Source: Rhodocollybia butyracea (lineage: Eukaryota; Basidiomycota; Agaricomycetes; Agaricales; Omphalotaceae). Taken from it: a stretch of 64,000 nt of DNA. The position numbers and the translations under genes are program-made. Shown piece after piece: positions 38,254 through 49,647 of this stretch. Location: the NCBI GenBank assembly GCA_015501585.1, contig JADNRY010000034.1, forward strand, positions 186,001-250,000. The letters run 5' to 3'. A model generated the notes under the pieces. It did not search any database. It saw only the letters and a list, made by a program, of their open reading frames with translations, and was not told the DNA's origin. Every line of letters starts with the position of its first letter. Position 1 is the stretch's first letter.

Positions 38254-38609
38254 TATTGAAGGAGCATGTAAAGAACTTCCCTGACATAAGTTGAAGAGAT
38301 TAGAAGTAGAAAGAATAGAGATGAAAATAGACGCACAACTGATGGACGACAACGGAGAAATTTGGACCTCAACATGAAAGGCAAAATAAGACGAGAGCTT
38401 GGAGAAAATATACCACAGCAACCCACGAGAGAGATCTATAAGAGCACTGGAGAATTCTAAGGTGTCTAGTAGTGTTAGTTTATAAAGGACGGATACAAGC
38501 TGCACCGGAATAAGTTGCCGGTGCAACTTCGATTTCACGTGGAGAGTCTATGAGCGTCTAATCAGCGACGCGTCATTCTTCTCGACCTACACTAAACTTA
38601 TTATTTACT

Positions 38610-41013
38610 ATGTCCAAAGTACAGCTCTACGTCTACGATCTCAGTAATGGTATTGCTCAACGTATGAGCTTGCAACTCACAGGCCGTCAGATTGACGGCA
38701 TATGGTGAGCTGAAAACGCACGACCAGCTCAAACTTCTTATACTCATGATCTTGCAGGCACACTTCAATCGTGGTCTTTGGAAAAGGTATGTAAAGGGAC
38801 CGTATATATGTGGATCGGTTAATAACTAGACACCAAAGAAATATTTTACGGCCAAGGTATCGATATCACCGCTCCAGGCCGATCCCATGTACGTGAATGC
38901 GAAATTACTTCTGGTTTAAAGTCCGACTGTTTTTAGCATGGACAACCACTTCGCGTTTTCGACCTTGGAACAACTGCTATAGATGAAGAGACCTTCAATG
39001 AATATCTAGATGAAATAAGGGAACATTATACGGCTGATAAAGTAAGATCTCATTAGTCTCAGGAATCTTTATGCTGATGGGTTTTTAGTATCATCTCTTA
39101 GGTCCGCTCAATTTCATATGATCCTGTCGGTTTGTCGCTAAACTTGGATAGACTTCAATTGCAATTCGTTCACCAACGATTGTGCTGCCTTTCTAACCGG
39201 AGGATCTATACCAGATTTTATCAAAGGTAAGTAACAACTCTCAAAAGTCGAAGTTCTGGCTCTGACGATGTGTATTTGCAGATCTTCCTTCGGATTTTCT
39301 TTCCACTCCTTTTGGTGCCGCTCTTCGGCCAACAATAGATGCCATGTACAGACGACCTGGAACCACTCCATCACAACTTCCAACTCCTGCTGCCACCCCG
39401 AACCCCGAACTTACAGCATCTATTCTTCAGGCTGTTGCCGCTAGAGCTCAACAAGACATGCAGCCACCATCTTCTGGTACTCCCCTTCAAGCTACACAGT
39501 CTCTGGCAGGGCCGTTTCATCCGGTTACCAATTCTGCATCCTTCCAAAATGCACTACGGACGCACAAAGCTGTGGTAGTCAATTTCTCCAATCTCATAAC
39601 ATGCGCTCCGTGTCGCCAAGTTGCTCCTGTTTATGAGCAGCTTGCTCACGAGAAGGGTACGAAAACGAGTGGTGGGGCTGGTGCCGCTTTTATCAAAATA
39701 GATCTCGCTACCCCCTCTGGAAACGCCTTAGGCAGTGAGTGGAGCGTCAGAGTGATGCCAACGTTCATGTTTTTCTTGGATGGAAAAAAGGTACGTTTTC
39801 GGCTTTTTGCGTCGGGAACCCGCGAGTGTCATTCTCTTTGCTCTCTAGATCTCCGAGATGAAAGGTGCTGATACCAACGAACTTCGATCTCAAATAGACT
39901 TGCTCCTATTCCAGGCTTACCCTCGTAAGGAACCATCTATGCACTCCAGATGTTCGATAAACTTAATCACACTTTCGTAGCTCATTCTCACACGTCCCTA
40001 ACGCTTCCTGCCATGCAAGCACTTTCCCTCAATCCGATCCTATTCACCCAAGTACCCGCCCTAGACACTGTATATAGCAAACTTTCCTCATTCATCGATT
40101 CCGCGCAATGGCCCGCGAACAGTACTCAAACACAAGCGGACGTAAAGCAAGTATTGTCCACAGTGGTTTTACCGTACCTCAAATCCCGTTCTAACACCCC
40201 TCCTGCCTCCGCCAATCCCATGATCTTGGTTTCATGGGCAAATACTACGCTTACATTAGTACAAGGGCTTCCGATGGAATCAGTTTTCCCTCTAGTCGAT
40301 ATGTGGCGGTTGGCCTTATTAGATAGTGCCGTCGGAACCTGGTGTGCCGCCACTGCTCAGTCCGCTCCTAACACCACACCTATCAATATATTCTTATCCA
40401 AAGTCGTCTCCGCTTTACCTAAGGCGCCCCGGCCATACCTCCTCACGCTCCTCCGTCTCCTCTCTAATGCTTTCTCCAGCCCTGTTCTAGCTCCTCAGCT
40501 TCTCATAGGTCAAACGAGAAACTTGGTGACTGCCGTCTTGGTGCCGACCCTTCTACACGAAGACGCGACTGTTAGAACCGCAGCAGCGAGCTTAGTTTTC
40601 AACGCTGCAGCGTTTTTACAGAAAGGAAGGGTTGAAGCTGTTAGGAATGGGGGTGGAAGTGAGAAGAAGAATATCGAGGATGAGGATTGGGAAATTGAGA
40701 TGGTGAGTGCGGTCGTTGAGGCGATTGACAGGGAAAAGACGAACGAGGATGTTGGTAAGTATTATCTCCACACGCCTTGCACTTTTGCGACCTACTGATT
40801 GTTGTGATAGTTCATCGTTTAACAGCCTGCCTCGGGTGCCTTCTACGACTTTCGCCTTTCCATGAGACACAGATATCGCCTCTCCTTGAAGTGCTTCAAG
40901 CCAAAACAATATTGAAGGGGAAATTGGCCAAGGGCGGATGCGGAGAGACCGGGGTAAGTAAGAAGGATGTACGAAAGTTGGTTGAGGAGGTTGCGGATAA
41001 ACTTTGTCCTTGA
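38610..41013 (+). CDS. PPPDE peptidase-thioredoxin-PUL domain fusion protein
   Basis: The N-terminal PPPDE (DeSI-type) isopeptidase domain reads MSKVQLYVYDLSNG, GIWHTSIVVFGKEIFYGQGI with the catalytic His, SHHGQPLRVFDLG and LLDFNCNSFTNDCAAFLTGG with the catalytic Cys. A linker rich in Pro/Thr leads to a thioredoxin-like domain (VVVNFSNLITCAPCRQVAPVYEQL; active-site pair CAPC; VRVMPTFMFFLDGKK). The C-terminal part is a helical PUL-type domain (FTQVPALDTVYSKL, WRLALLDSAVGTW, TVRTAAASLVFNAA) ending in EVADKLCP at 41013. It probably acts in deubiquitination or deSUMOylation and Cdc48-linked turnover (inferred from the domains). A 13-nt exon (39089-39101) supplies YHLL just before the catalytic DFNCNSF. 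The frame is open across the junctions I checked. Confidence 0.85.
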
Positions 41014-41198
41014 AGACCAAGGTATCCTTAGATTTTTCTGTGATGTATGTATCTATTGGGACATCGTTTGTACTGGATTTAGGATGTATGTTGTTATCAC
41101 AAGCAGCTTCCAAGCACCGAAAGTCTATATTTTTCGTGACCAGGAGCACTCAAGCAATCTCTACGTCGGGTATACTGGCAAATGCCAGTACTGTCTAG

Positions 41199-41902
41199 TT
41201 ATAGTCGTGCCCGAATCGACTTCACCAGCAAGACCGCATCGTCGTCGTCTAGCTCGTCCCGACCTTCAAATTCCAACTTATGCATTTGTCGCAAAGTTAA
41301 TGGTGGTTCTTCGTCTGGAGATACAGTAGGGGCTGGAGAGGCGTAATTGGGTGCCGGTATGATATGATAATGGACCTCGAAGAAGTATGAATTAAACGGT
41401 AGACAACAATGAAGAGAATCGTTACATGAGGAACGGCCTGTGCATATTCCTGATTACACACGACGTTTAGGGCAGTATTCCCTAGCGCTATAGCAGACAT
41501 AAGCAAAAGCCATTCACAAATCGGGAGCGCGATACGAACCTTGTGTAAGAGCATGAGCAACCTTGGATACAGCTTCACCAACAGCAGCAGCATAATCAGG
41601 TGGCAATTCCGACAACCTGGAATAATGCACCTTGGGAATGACAAGCGTATGTCCTTTCCTTAATGGCATTATGTCTTCAGAGATAGAAATTCAACGATTG
41701 AACCAAAATAATCATATTAGCTTCAATCACCGAGACTTCACTAAACCACGAGATGACCTAGGAACGCAACCACTTTATCGTTTTCGAATACTCGCTTTGA
41801 CGGGGACTCGTTGTTGATAATGCGGCAAAAGGCGCAACCAGAGTCTTGTTTCCATGAGTGCGGCGGTCGTTGAACATGAGATTTTATGATGAAGGAAGTC
41901 AT
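41199..41902 (-). CDS. HIT family (histidine triad) nucleotide-binding protein
   Basis: Probable nucleoside-phosphoramidase or dinucleotide hydrolase of the HIT superfamily. Spliced exons read SGCAFCRIINNESPSKRVFENDKVVAFL, then IMPLRKGHTLVIPKVHYSRLSELPPDYAAAVGEA. The triad is assembled over an intron: AVPH joined to VHYHIIPAPNY gives H-V-H-Y-H-I-I. The C-terminus is acidic (LEFEGRDELDDDDAVLLV) and stops at 41199. I chose the start at 41902 (MTSFIIKSHV), although an in-frame ATG at 41989 would add a hydrophobic leader. Confidence 0.75.
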
Positions 41903-42059
41903 TAAAATTCCTTGCTGGTAGAAGGAAACAAGAAGCGAAGAAAGGAAGAACGGGAAAGCCAAGGAAAGCCAGCGCCTGAAAAGCGGCACGGACGGCCCGA
42001 AGGATGTATTGCTTCAAGCGCCTATTCATAGTTGTCCTCGTCCCTCGAAAAAGGAAACT

Positions 42060-42960
42060 GGTGCGGACCTCAAAGCTTCAACTCTCCGCGAAGCCCTCCT
42101 AATATATCCGCCGACGGTGATGCTCTCGCTGGTGCTACCTACTCAGTTACATGTCTCGCCCAAGTACTCAAGCGCGTCGAGATTACCGTGTAATTTTCCG
42201 TCCCGAAGGCATCGGAGCTCGATTGTCGTTGAAGTAAAATGCGTATGTGATCATTGCGTCGAGGATGGTGGTTGTGGCTGGAAAGAGAAAAGGATTGGTG
42301 ATGAAACGATGAAAGTTAGAACGTTAGCCCTCCCAGCAAGACACAAATACCCGAAAACGATATCATCGCTACCGCACGAGAACGCGCTCAGAAGCATGGC
42401 CAGCTTTGAATTTGGACGCTCAATCATCCTTCTCATCGAAGACTGCATCACTTTTCCTTACGACGCAACAGACACTGTCCGAGGCAGACTGGGACAAATA
42501 CGAAGACCGGGTCATGCGTGTAACGTTCATGAAGAAACTGTACCCACCGCGAAAAAACTCCGTGACCCGAGAGAGGTTTTCTTTGATGTTTTCAAAGTGA
42601 GTGTTTTAGGGCATACTTACTATCTTCTTTTCCTGGTATCTTCGTACAGTTCATCAGTGGCTTTACGCGCAACCAGGGATTTTGCACAGTGACCTGAGCA
42701 TGGGCGGCATCATGTGGCACCATGTCAACGGCAAGTGCACGACGTTCTGAACAACTATGATCTTGCTTCATTCGAGAAAGACAAGGATAATGGTCCAACG
42801 TCAACGCGTCAACCTCTGATCATCGCACTGGCACTAAACCTTTCATGGCTTTCAATTTGCTCGACGAAGGATAGAAAGGCGGATATTATTACCGTCACAA
42901 TATGGTCGCACCATTAGGTAAACACCTTGTAGAGGAGGTGGTCTAGGCATTAAGGCCTTA
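42060..42960 (+). pseudogene. FunK1-type fungal protein kinase relic
   Basis: Pieces of the FunK1 kinase domain can be read in changing frames. They are DIIATARERAQKHG (about 42358), LSEADWDKYEDRVMRVTFMKKL (about 42475), LRDPREVFFDVFK, and VHQWLYAQPGILHSDLSMGGIM (about 42648-42715; the catalytic loop with HSD instead of HRD). Then come VHDVLNNYDLASFEKD, where the usual D-F-D/E is N-Y-D, RTGTKPFMAFNLLDEG, and YYYRHNM. At least two shifts and one stop separate them, for example after NGK near 42731 and before HRTGT near 42813. The 5' part is unclear. The loop and DFG-like substitutions suggest that it is no longer active. Confidence 0.6.
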
Positions 42961-44028
42961 AGGTTGATCGTTGAGTGTAAATGTACGTGGATAATACAGA
43001 TCCATAAATATTTTCCTTGAAAGACATGTTCTTTCTCTTTAGGTGGTTGAGACGAGTTAAGTCGGAGGAGAGAGTGATGCCACTTGAGAAAGATGAGAGT
43101 CAAAAATACGGGCTATGGGTATCATTGCGTCCTTTCATTCAATCCGTTCTCCGGTGTTTTCCTCCGAGTTCCCATCCTTCATGGCCGCTCTGCATGCAAG
43201 CGGCATTCATCACACTGCGTGCAATCAACATAAATTTTGGAAATAAAATTATGTTAACTTTATGAATTCATACAATTCAATGTAATTATAGTATCTGAAC
43301 GTTTTTTTTTACTTTTACATATGTATTTCTTCGGGCGATTCGGATATCCGTACTAGATTCTTGTTCAAATCATGTATCAACTCTAGTCTCTCCTGCATTT
43401 TTCCCCTGAACTGATGAGTGCGCCTAGGCAAACTAGAGCCAAGATAACGAAGCGAAAAAAGGAAGACAAGAAGGTGAGATAAAGAAAAGGTCGCGAGGTA
43501 GTAGTAACACGCGAAAGCGTAAACGCAGATAAAGTGCTTTCATGATATGTGGGTATAGAAGAAAGGAGAGATACACGAGCTCCGCTGCCGTGTAATGCAA
43601 ATCCGCGTCTGAACGGACGTACGCTAATCCTTTCCTCTAAGCCGAATGTGTAACGCAGAGAAATGATCAATCTACACTTGCCGTTCTGAACAGCTCCTGA
43701 TCTTTTCACCTCCGGAAACACTCCGTAAAGCTATCCTCTCAACCTCAACATGCCATGAGACTCAAAACTTTTTCAGGTAATACCAAATGACTAAAACAAT
43801 TGTCTGACGTAGGCTGTCAAGTTTCAACTGTATCGGTGGGATCGATTTGAACTTGGTGGCCTTGCTCGGTGGGACACGGCATCTCTTTCGGCCTTGCGTG
43901 TTCCTGCTTACTTGTTCCTGACTTGGAATGGCAAGCATACTACGAGGCCACGGCACCTTGGATCATTTAAAGTACTAGGAGCGACATGGAAACTACAGAT
44001 TACTTCTATTCACCTCCCACCCCTCAGC
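42961..44028. other. Intergenic region, no supported gene
   Basis: A minus-strand frame of 112 codons (43383-43721) has a hydrophobic C-terminal half (SFFRFVILALVCLGAL), but there is no family evidence and no codon signal I would trust. The last 120 bases resemble the 5' flanks of the SDR copies at 48128 and 52866, so they hold the duplicated promoter. Confidence 0.4.
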
Positions 44029-45247
44029 ATGTTCGGTCTATTCTCACAAAAGCCTCAATGGAATGTCTCTTCCATCCCCGACTTGAATGGTCGCGTTGCA
44101 ATCGTGACAGGGGGAAACACCGGTCTCGGTTTCGTGTCGTGTCGTGAACTTGCTCGCAAGGGAGCTCGAGTGTAGTGAGTATTACAACCACAGACTCTGT
44201 GACCACTGCATGCTGAAGCAACAAAGTATGCTATCTAGAACAGAATCTCGCGCATTAGCCGCCATCGAAAAGATTAAAAAAGAACTGGGACCCGAGATCG
44301 ACCCAAAAGTCGAGTATATTCACTTTGATTTGCAAAGGCTCAAGACGGGACAAGAGGCCGCGGAGGAGTTTATGAAGCGCGAGACAAGGCTAGATATCAT
44401 AATCAACAATGCAGGAATCGTAAGCATTTAGACGGTATTCTTGATATGTTATATCTAACACTACCACAGATGGCGACACCGTATGAACTTGGACCAGACG
44501 GAATTGAGGGTCAAGCGTGCAACGGAACTGGACATTTCGCTTTAACCGTTCCTCTGCTTCCTCTTTTGAAACAGACTGCTGCGTTGCCAGACTCACACGT
44601 ACGAATCGTGAACCTCAGCAGCTTTGGATATAACTTTGCCCGCTTTGGAACACCAGACTTCTCCTCTCTGGAGGGACTAAATCAAAAGTCTTGGTCAACG
44701 TGGGGCAGGTATGGGATGTCCAAATTATCAGTGAGTAGGGCGTTTTTTTCGGCATGTTCATTTACTGATGAGAAATGTACAGAATATCCTATTTACCAAC
44801 GAACTCCAGAAACGTTTAGACCAGGATGGTATATACTGTGTTTCCGTCCATCCTGGATTTGTAGGCACCGAGCTTGCCCGTGGTAGGTGGTCTTTCATTC
44901 TTCTCATCGTATTCTGCTCATGATTTTCTTTTCTTAAGGCCCTTTGCAATCTTGGCCATTTCTTGCACCTTTTGTCCGAATTGCAGGAATATTTTCTCTC
45001 ACTCCAGAAGAAGGTGCTCTTACCCAGCTATATGCGGCAACTTCATTGGAAGTAGAGGAAAAGAACCTGAAGTAGTTATTTTCTCGCAATTTGAGTATCT
45101 AACACTGATAATTTTGAACCCAGAGCCGGACTTCTCTTTCCTATTGCCAAGCCGACAGCAAAAGCAGCACTTGCGGAAGACAAGAACGGTAAACTAGGTA
45201 TACAATTTTGGGATCTTTGCGAAGCACTTGTTAAACAGAAGGCTTGA
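44029..45247 (+). CDS. Short-chain dehydrogenase/reductase, array copy 1
   Basis: NAD(P)-dependent oxidoreductase of the retinol-dehydrogenase-like SDR group; substrate unknown. It reads MFGLFSQKPQWNVSSIPDL, the cofactor motif TGGNTGLG, then over the first intron ARKGARVYMLSRTESRALAA, followed by DIIINNAGI. The next exon (MATPYELGPDGIEGQACNGTG) leads to HVRIVNLSSFGYNF and the catalytic YGMSK. Later exons read LQKRLDQDGIYCVSVHPGFVGTEL, PLQSWPFLAPFVRIAGIFSLTPEEGAL and FWDLCEALVKQKA. About five introns are present, all GT..AG, and the frame is open. It is nearly identical in layout to copies 2 and 3. Confidence 0.85.
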
Positions 45248-46275
45248 AAGTGCAGACAGATTATCATCGTGCTAATTCACCTTAGACTCTTAGTAATAAT
45301 ATTGGACTCTAATAATGCGTATTCTTCTTAATTCTGAGCCGGATTGGACCCTTTTGTTATCTGAATGGCTATGTGCTCCATCTTGTCCATCTTGGTTCAA
45401 TTTTCAATTCCAGTTTCTGGTTAGGTTAGGTTAGGTTTATTGCCGGCTTGGGACCAAGTGCTGATACGCTGGGGTCCGAGAAGTTACCCGATGTGCCTAC
45501 GTACATCGTCGTCTCGGGCCATCTCCCTGGTGTCCGGACGAGCTCACTACGCTTTGGTAGCGGTAGATCCGTGAGCCAAAAGAGAGGCCAAGAGTACAGG
45601 AATTAAATAAGTTAACAAGTATCTACCTACGGGACTACAAAATTTCTGTCATATCCAGTTGGATAAATAAAGAAGCCTCGTCATAAATGCTTAAGACATC
45701 AAAGAAGTACTTTGCAGTCACGGCAAATCCATTCTTTAGAGATATCATCTCTCTGGAAACTGCGATCCCCGCCTTTCGGCACCATATTGAAGTTGAATTA
45801 TGATATCGGCGTGCTTGTGAGATGCATTAATCATACCACAACTGGGGATGGTAGCTTCTCTCGACGTGCGTTGAGTCGTCTTAGAAGAACAAAACGAGTA
45901 AGTAACAGGAACACGCTCTCGCCTGTATGATTTCAGTTCTAGAGCAACCATAACAGCAATACTTAAGTAATCAGGACTTCGTCATTTGCAGCGCCCGAAC
46001 AAACGCTTGACCATACTTGATAGGATAAATCACCAAAATTAATGTTATCGCAATCATCAAGAGCGAAGTTACTGTAGACACAGCGCTTTTGGCCCGGGCC
46101 GTGGAACGATGTCCGGTCCGTCCAAGAAATTAGCGTGGCTTTAGGTCCTGGTGAAACCTCCCGTTTGCTGGAACGGTTCAGGGGGGCAACATACGGATGT
46201 CAAAACACAGGAGTAGCTACTATAACAAGTACCCTGGTAATTGTGTACAGTAGCTAGCAAGTACCAATTATTGCG
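45248..46275. other. Intergenic region with copy-1-specific insertion
   Basis: Its right end (from about 45855, tgcgttgagtcgtctt) matches the interval after copies 2 and 3. The part around 45420-45690 has no counterpart there. It starts with three ggtta units followed by a GC-rich stretch. It looks like an inserted element of unknown type; I see no coding capacity or clear terminal repeats. Confidence 0.45.
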
Positions 46276-47663
46276 CAGTCCTAATCAATCGGCGACTCGG
46301 ACGACCTTCCCAGGCATTCTTCTTGCTCTGTCATGCAATCTACCCAATCCACTGAATCAATCCACTTTGATGCTTTCTCAAATCCAGCACCTAGAAAGTC
46401 CCTGGAAAACCTGTGCGCCACCTCAAGCGCCATGCTACAGGTCAATTCTTTTCAACGTACATTTCTACCACTCCAACATTTCTTTCAACTCGCTAAGGAG
46501 GGTTTCCGGTTCAAAGACTGTTTCCCAATTTATCATGCCAATCGGCATAAGACCAAACGGTGTGATTTTCAGCCGTGTCAAGTTGGGAAGATCGACGAAA
46601 CTCCAGGCATTGCAGTCAAATGATCGCCAGATGTACTGAGTTCCAACACTGAGAAAATGGGATGTGAAAAATCATTTTGTGCATCGGGAGGGGGTGTATG
46701 GACATGGCTGGCAATAAACGAGTTGACTTTCAAGTCTTTCAGCGAAGGACATGTTCGAAGTAAGCCTACAAGAGAGTGCCCGATATGATTACCGACTTTC
46801 AAGACCGTCAAGGTATCCAGATTGATTGTGTCTGTTTCGAACAGAGTAGAGACATCCAGTTTCTGGAGGGAGGGATGTAGCGAAAGACTGAGGCAATGTG
46901 ATTCCGGAGTATGTTGTCATCGAATGGGAACTGAATGCCGATTCAAGAAGAGGAAAAAGCCGGAACGAGCAAGTTCGGTGCCAAACAGATCAAGAATCTT
47001 ATCGTCAACATACAATATGTACCCGTGAAACCTGAAGGTCCTCCACCGGTTTACCCAGTTTACCAATGTGTCCAAAACATTAAGATGAGCGGAAGGAATA
47101 CTACTGCTTCCCATGTTGATCCTGACGTCCATTGGCACACAAGATCCTGAGCGCAGAATGCATTCCTACATGATCTTGAGCACCTGGAGGGAGCCGAGAT
47201 CGTCGGTTTCGAAGTTTCCCATCGGGAGATCGATACCTAGGCGTGACTAGAATGTACCGCGCAAAAGAGCCTCGTTTCTACACCAGGCGCAAACCCAGGT
47301 GAAAGTGAAGATTGTGCCACGCAGCCTCTTGAGTGTTACAAAAGATCTATACTAATCCCGGGGCATCTCGTCCCAATAACAACGTCAAAGATTTCAGCGA
47401 AAATTTCCGATGAAAGAGTTCGGAGGCAAGAAGAGATTCCTGAAGCTCTAGCGTTTTCAAGGTCCGAGGGTGGGTTATACAAAGATCTAAATTGCTGCGA
47501 GTACGGGCAATAAGAGCGCGTAGATGAGCTCTTTCTACAGACGAGTTTGGGATATTATTTAATCTGATCTTGGTGAGGAGCTATGCTGGTATGCAGAGTA
47601 GAGCAATTCATCTGGCTAGAAATACTCCACAGAATTGTTTTTTGGGCTGGTGCTGAACGCCAT
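46276..47663 (-). pseudogene. F-box/LRR relic, array copy A (most decayed)
   Basis: Minus-strand counterpart of the intact gene at 56453-57898. The start region (47663), the acidic first third and LRR-like pieces such as SHLLVGLLRTCPSLKDLKVNSF (about 46740) and ARSGFFLFLN are recognisable. Stops and frameshifts break every part, and there are deletions relative to the other copies. It has no long frame. Confidence 0.7.
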
Positions 47664-48127
47664 GAGAGTAAAAACGAACAGCGTAACAGCAACGAGAGTG
47701 CAATTAACTTGGCTAGCGAAGAAAAGTCGTTGCCAAAAAAGCCCCTTTAATGTCCGTCCCAGGCTCAGCGCTCAGCGGTGCCGGTGATGCCAGCCCCGTA
47801 TTGTACTTAAAAGACCTTGTAATGGAGGACGATGATAAGCTGATGAGCCAATGTCTGAATCAGTACAATTCCACTTCAACCTTTTCCTTCCCCAAGGCCA
47901 GACCCAACACCGAACCAGCCTGGCTAGCCATAGAAGTTAGGCAACAACTAGCAAAGAAAAGTCGTTCGAACAGTGAACACCTGTCACCGAGAGTTATTCC
48001 CGCTTACGTGGTCAAGCAAGCACGAGCCACACTATATGGCACCAGATGGCACCTTATATTTAAGTACTTACCAGTAGTGACATGGGAACTACTGCAGTTA
48101 CTTCCATTAAACCCCCACCCCCTCATC
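47664..48127. other. SDR copy 2 promoter region with in-frame upstream extension
   Basis: An ATG at 47750 opens a frame that runs into SDR copy 2, adding 126 residues with no known domain. The equivalent region before copy 3 is frameshifted and that before copy 1 is not conserved, so this is more likely non-coding 5' flank than a true N-terminal extension. Confidence 0.4.
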
Positions 48128-49359
48128 ATGTTTGGTCTATTCTCGCAAAAGCCTCAATGGAATGTCTCATCCATCCCCGACTTGAGTGGTCGCGTTGTAA
48201 TCGTGACAGGGGGGAACACCGGTCTTGGTTTCGTCTCGTGTCGTGAACTTGCTCGGAAGGGAGCTCGAGTGTAGTGAGTATTACAACCACAAACTCTGTG
48301 ACCGTTGGATGTTGAAGCAACAAAGTATGCTATCAAGAACAGAATCTCGCGCGTTAGCCGCCATCGAAAAGATTAAAAAAGAACTAGGACCCGATATCGA
48401 CCCCAAAGTCGAGTATATCAATTTTGACTTGCAGAGGCTCAAGACGGGACATGAGGCTGCGGAGGAGTTTATGAAGCGCGAGACAAGGCTGGATATCCTA
48501 ATCAACAATGCAGCAATCGTAAGTATGTAGTAGGATGCCTTCTTGCGATGTTATATCTGATACTACCACAGATGGCGACACCGTATGAACTTGGACCAGA
48601 CGGAATCGAGGGTCAAGGATGCAACGGAACTGGACATTTCGCTTTAACCGTCCCTTTACTTCCTCTCTTGAAAAAGACTGCCGCGTTGCCAGAATCACAT
48701 GTACGAATAGTGAACATCACCAGCATTGGGTATAAATTTGCCCGGTTTGGAACACCAGATTTTTCCTCCCTAGAGGGACTAAATCAAAAGTCTTGGTCGA
48801 CATGGGTCAGGTATGGGATATCCAAGTTATCAGTGAGTACCGTGTTCTTTTCAGCAGAATGTTCGTTTACTGACAGGAAATGTACAGAATATCCTATTCA
48901 CTAATGAGCTTCAGAAGCGTCTAGACCAGGACAGAATATATTGCGTTTCTGTTCATCCTGGACCTGTAGCCACCGAGCTCTTTCGTGGTACTAGGCAGTT
49001 TCTTTCTATGCGGATTGTATTCCAATCATTTTCTTCTTTCTAGGTCCTTTAGAGTCTTGGCCATTTCTTGCGCCTCTTTCCCGAATTGCAAACATCTTTC
49101 TTCACAGTCCAGAAGAAGGTGCTCTTACCCAACTATATGCGGCAACTTCGTTGGAAATAGAGGAAAAGAAATTGAAGTAAGTAGTTCTTTTCTCCCAATT
49201 GGGGTGGGTATCTAACACTGAATAATTTAACACAGAGCCGTGCTTCTCTTTCCTATTGCCAAGCCGACAGCAAAGGTAACACTTGCAAAAGACAAGGACG
49301 GTAAATTAGGTGTACAATTTTGGAATCTCTGTGAGGCACTTGTCAAGCAGAAGGCTTAA
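48128..49359 (+). CDS. Short-chain dehydrogenase/reductase, array copy 2
   Basis: Same family and exon plan as copy 1. It reads MFGLFSQKPQWN, TGGNTGLG, VYMLSRTESRALAA, then LDILINNAAI, where the usual NNAG is NNAA. These are followed by MATPYELGPDGIEGQGCNGTG, HVRIVNITSIGYKF and the catalytic YGISK. The end reads IYCVSVHPGPVATELFRG, PLESWPFLAPLSRIANIF, then FWNLCEALVKQKA. Splice sites are canonical and no stop interrupts the chain. The Gly-to-Ala change sits in a structurally conserved motif of SDRs and may affect stability or cofactor binding (inference). Confidence 0.8.
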
Positions 49360-49647
49360 TCGCACTGACTTCAATTGGGGGGAGAGGTACTTATCTGTAT
49401 ACTGGACCCAAAAAATGGAAGACAGTCCCATATTTGTTCCTAACCGGATACCTTTGCTGCGTCGCTATGTGAGTGCCTGTGTGTCAGACCGTCTTGGAAA
49501 AACCCCATTGCATGCGATCGCCATTTTTGCCACCATATTCTGTCAAGTCAAATTGTGATATGGTAGGGGTGATTGTCGTAACGTAGATAATCGTTAATCA
49601 ATGATATGTATACCACAATAGAGGACGGTAACTCTCAACGGGCGTTG

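Noticed and set aside
43383..43721. 112-codon minus-strand frame with a hydrophobic stretch
   Set aside because: Possible small membrane protein, but no signal peptide, family match or supporting context; not strong enough to call.
47750..48127. 126-residue N-terminal extension of SDR copy 2
   Set aside because: It is in frame but has no domain, is not conserved before the other copies, and the common MFGLFSQKPQ start is shared by all four.
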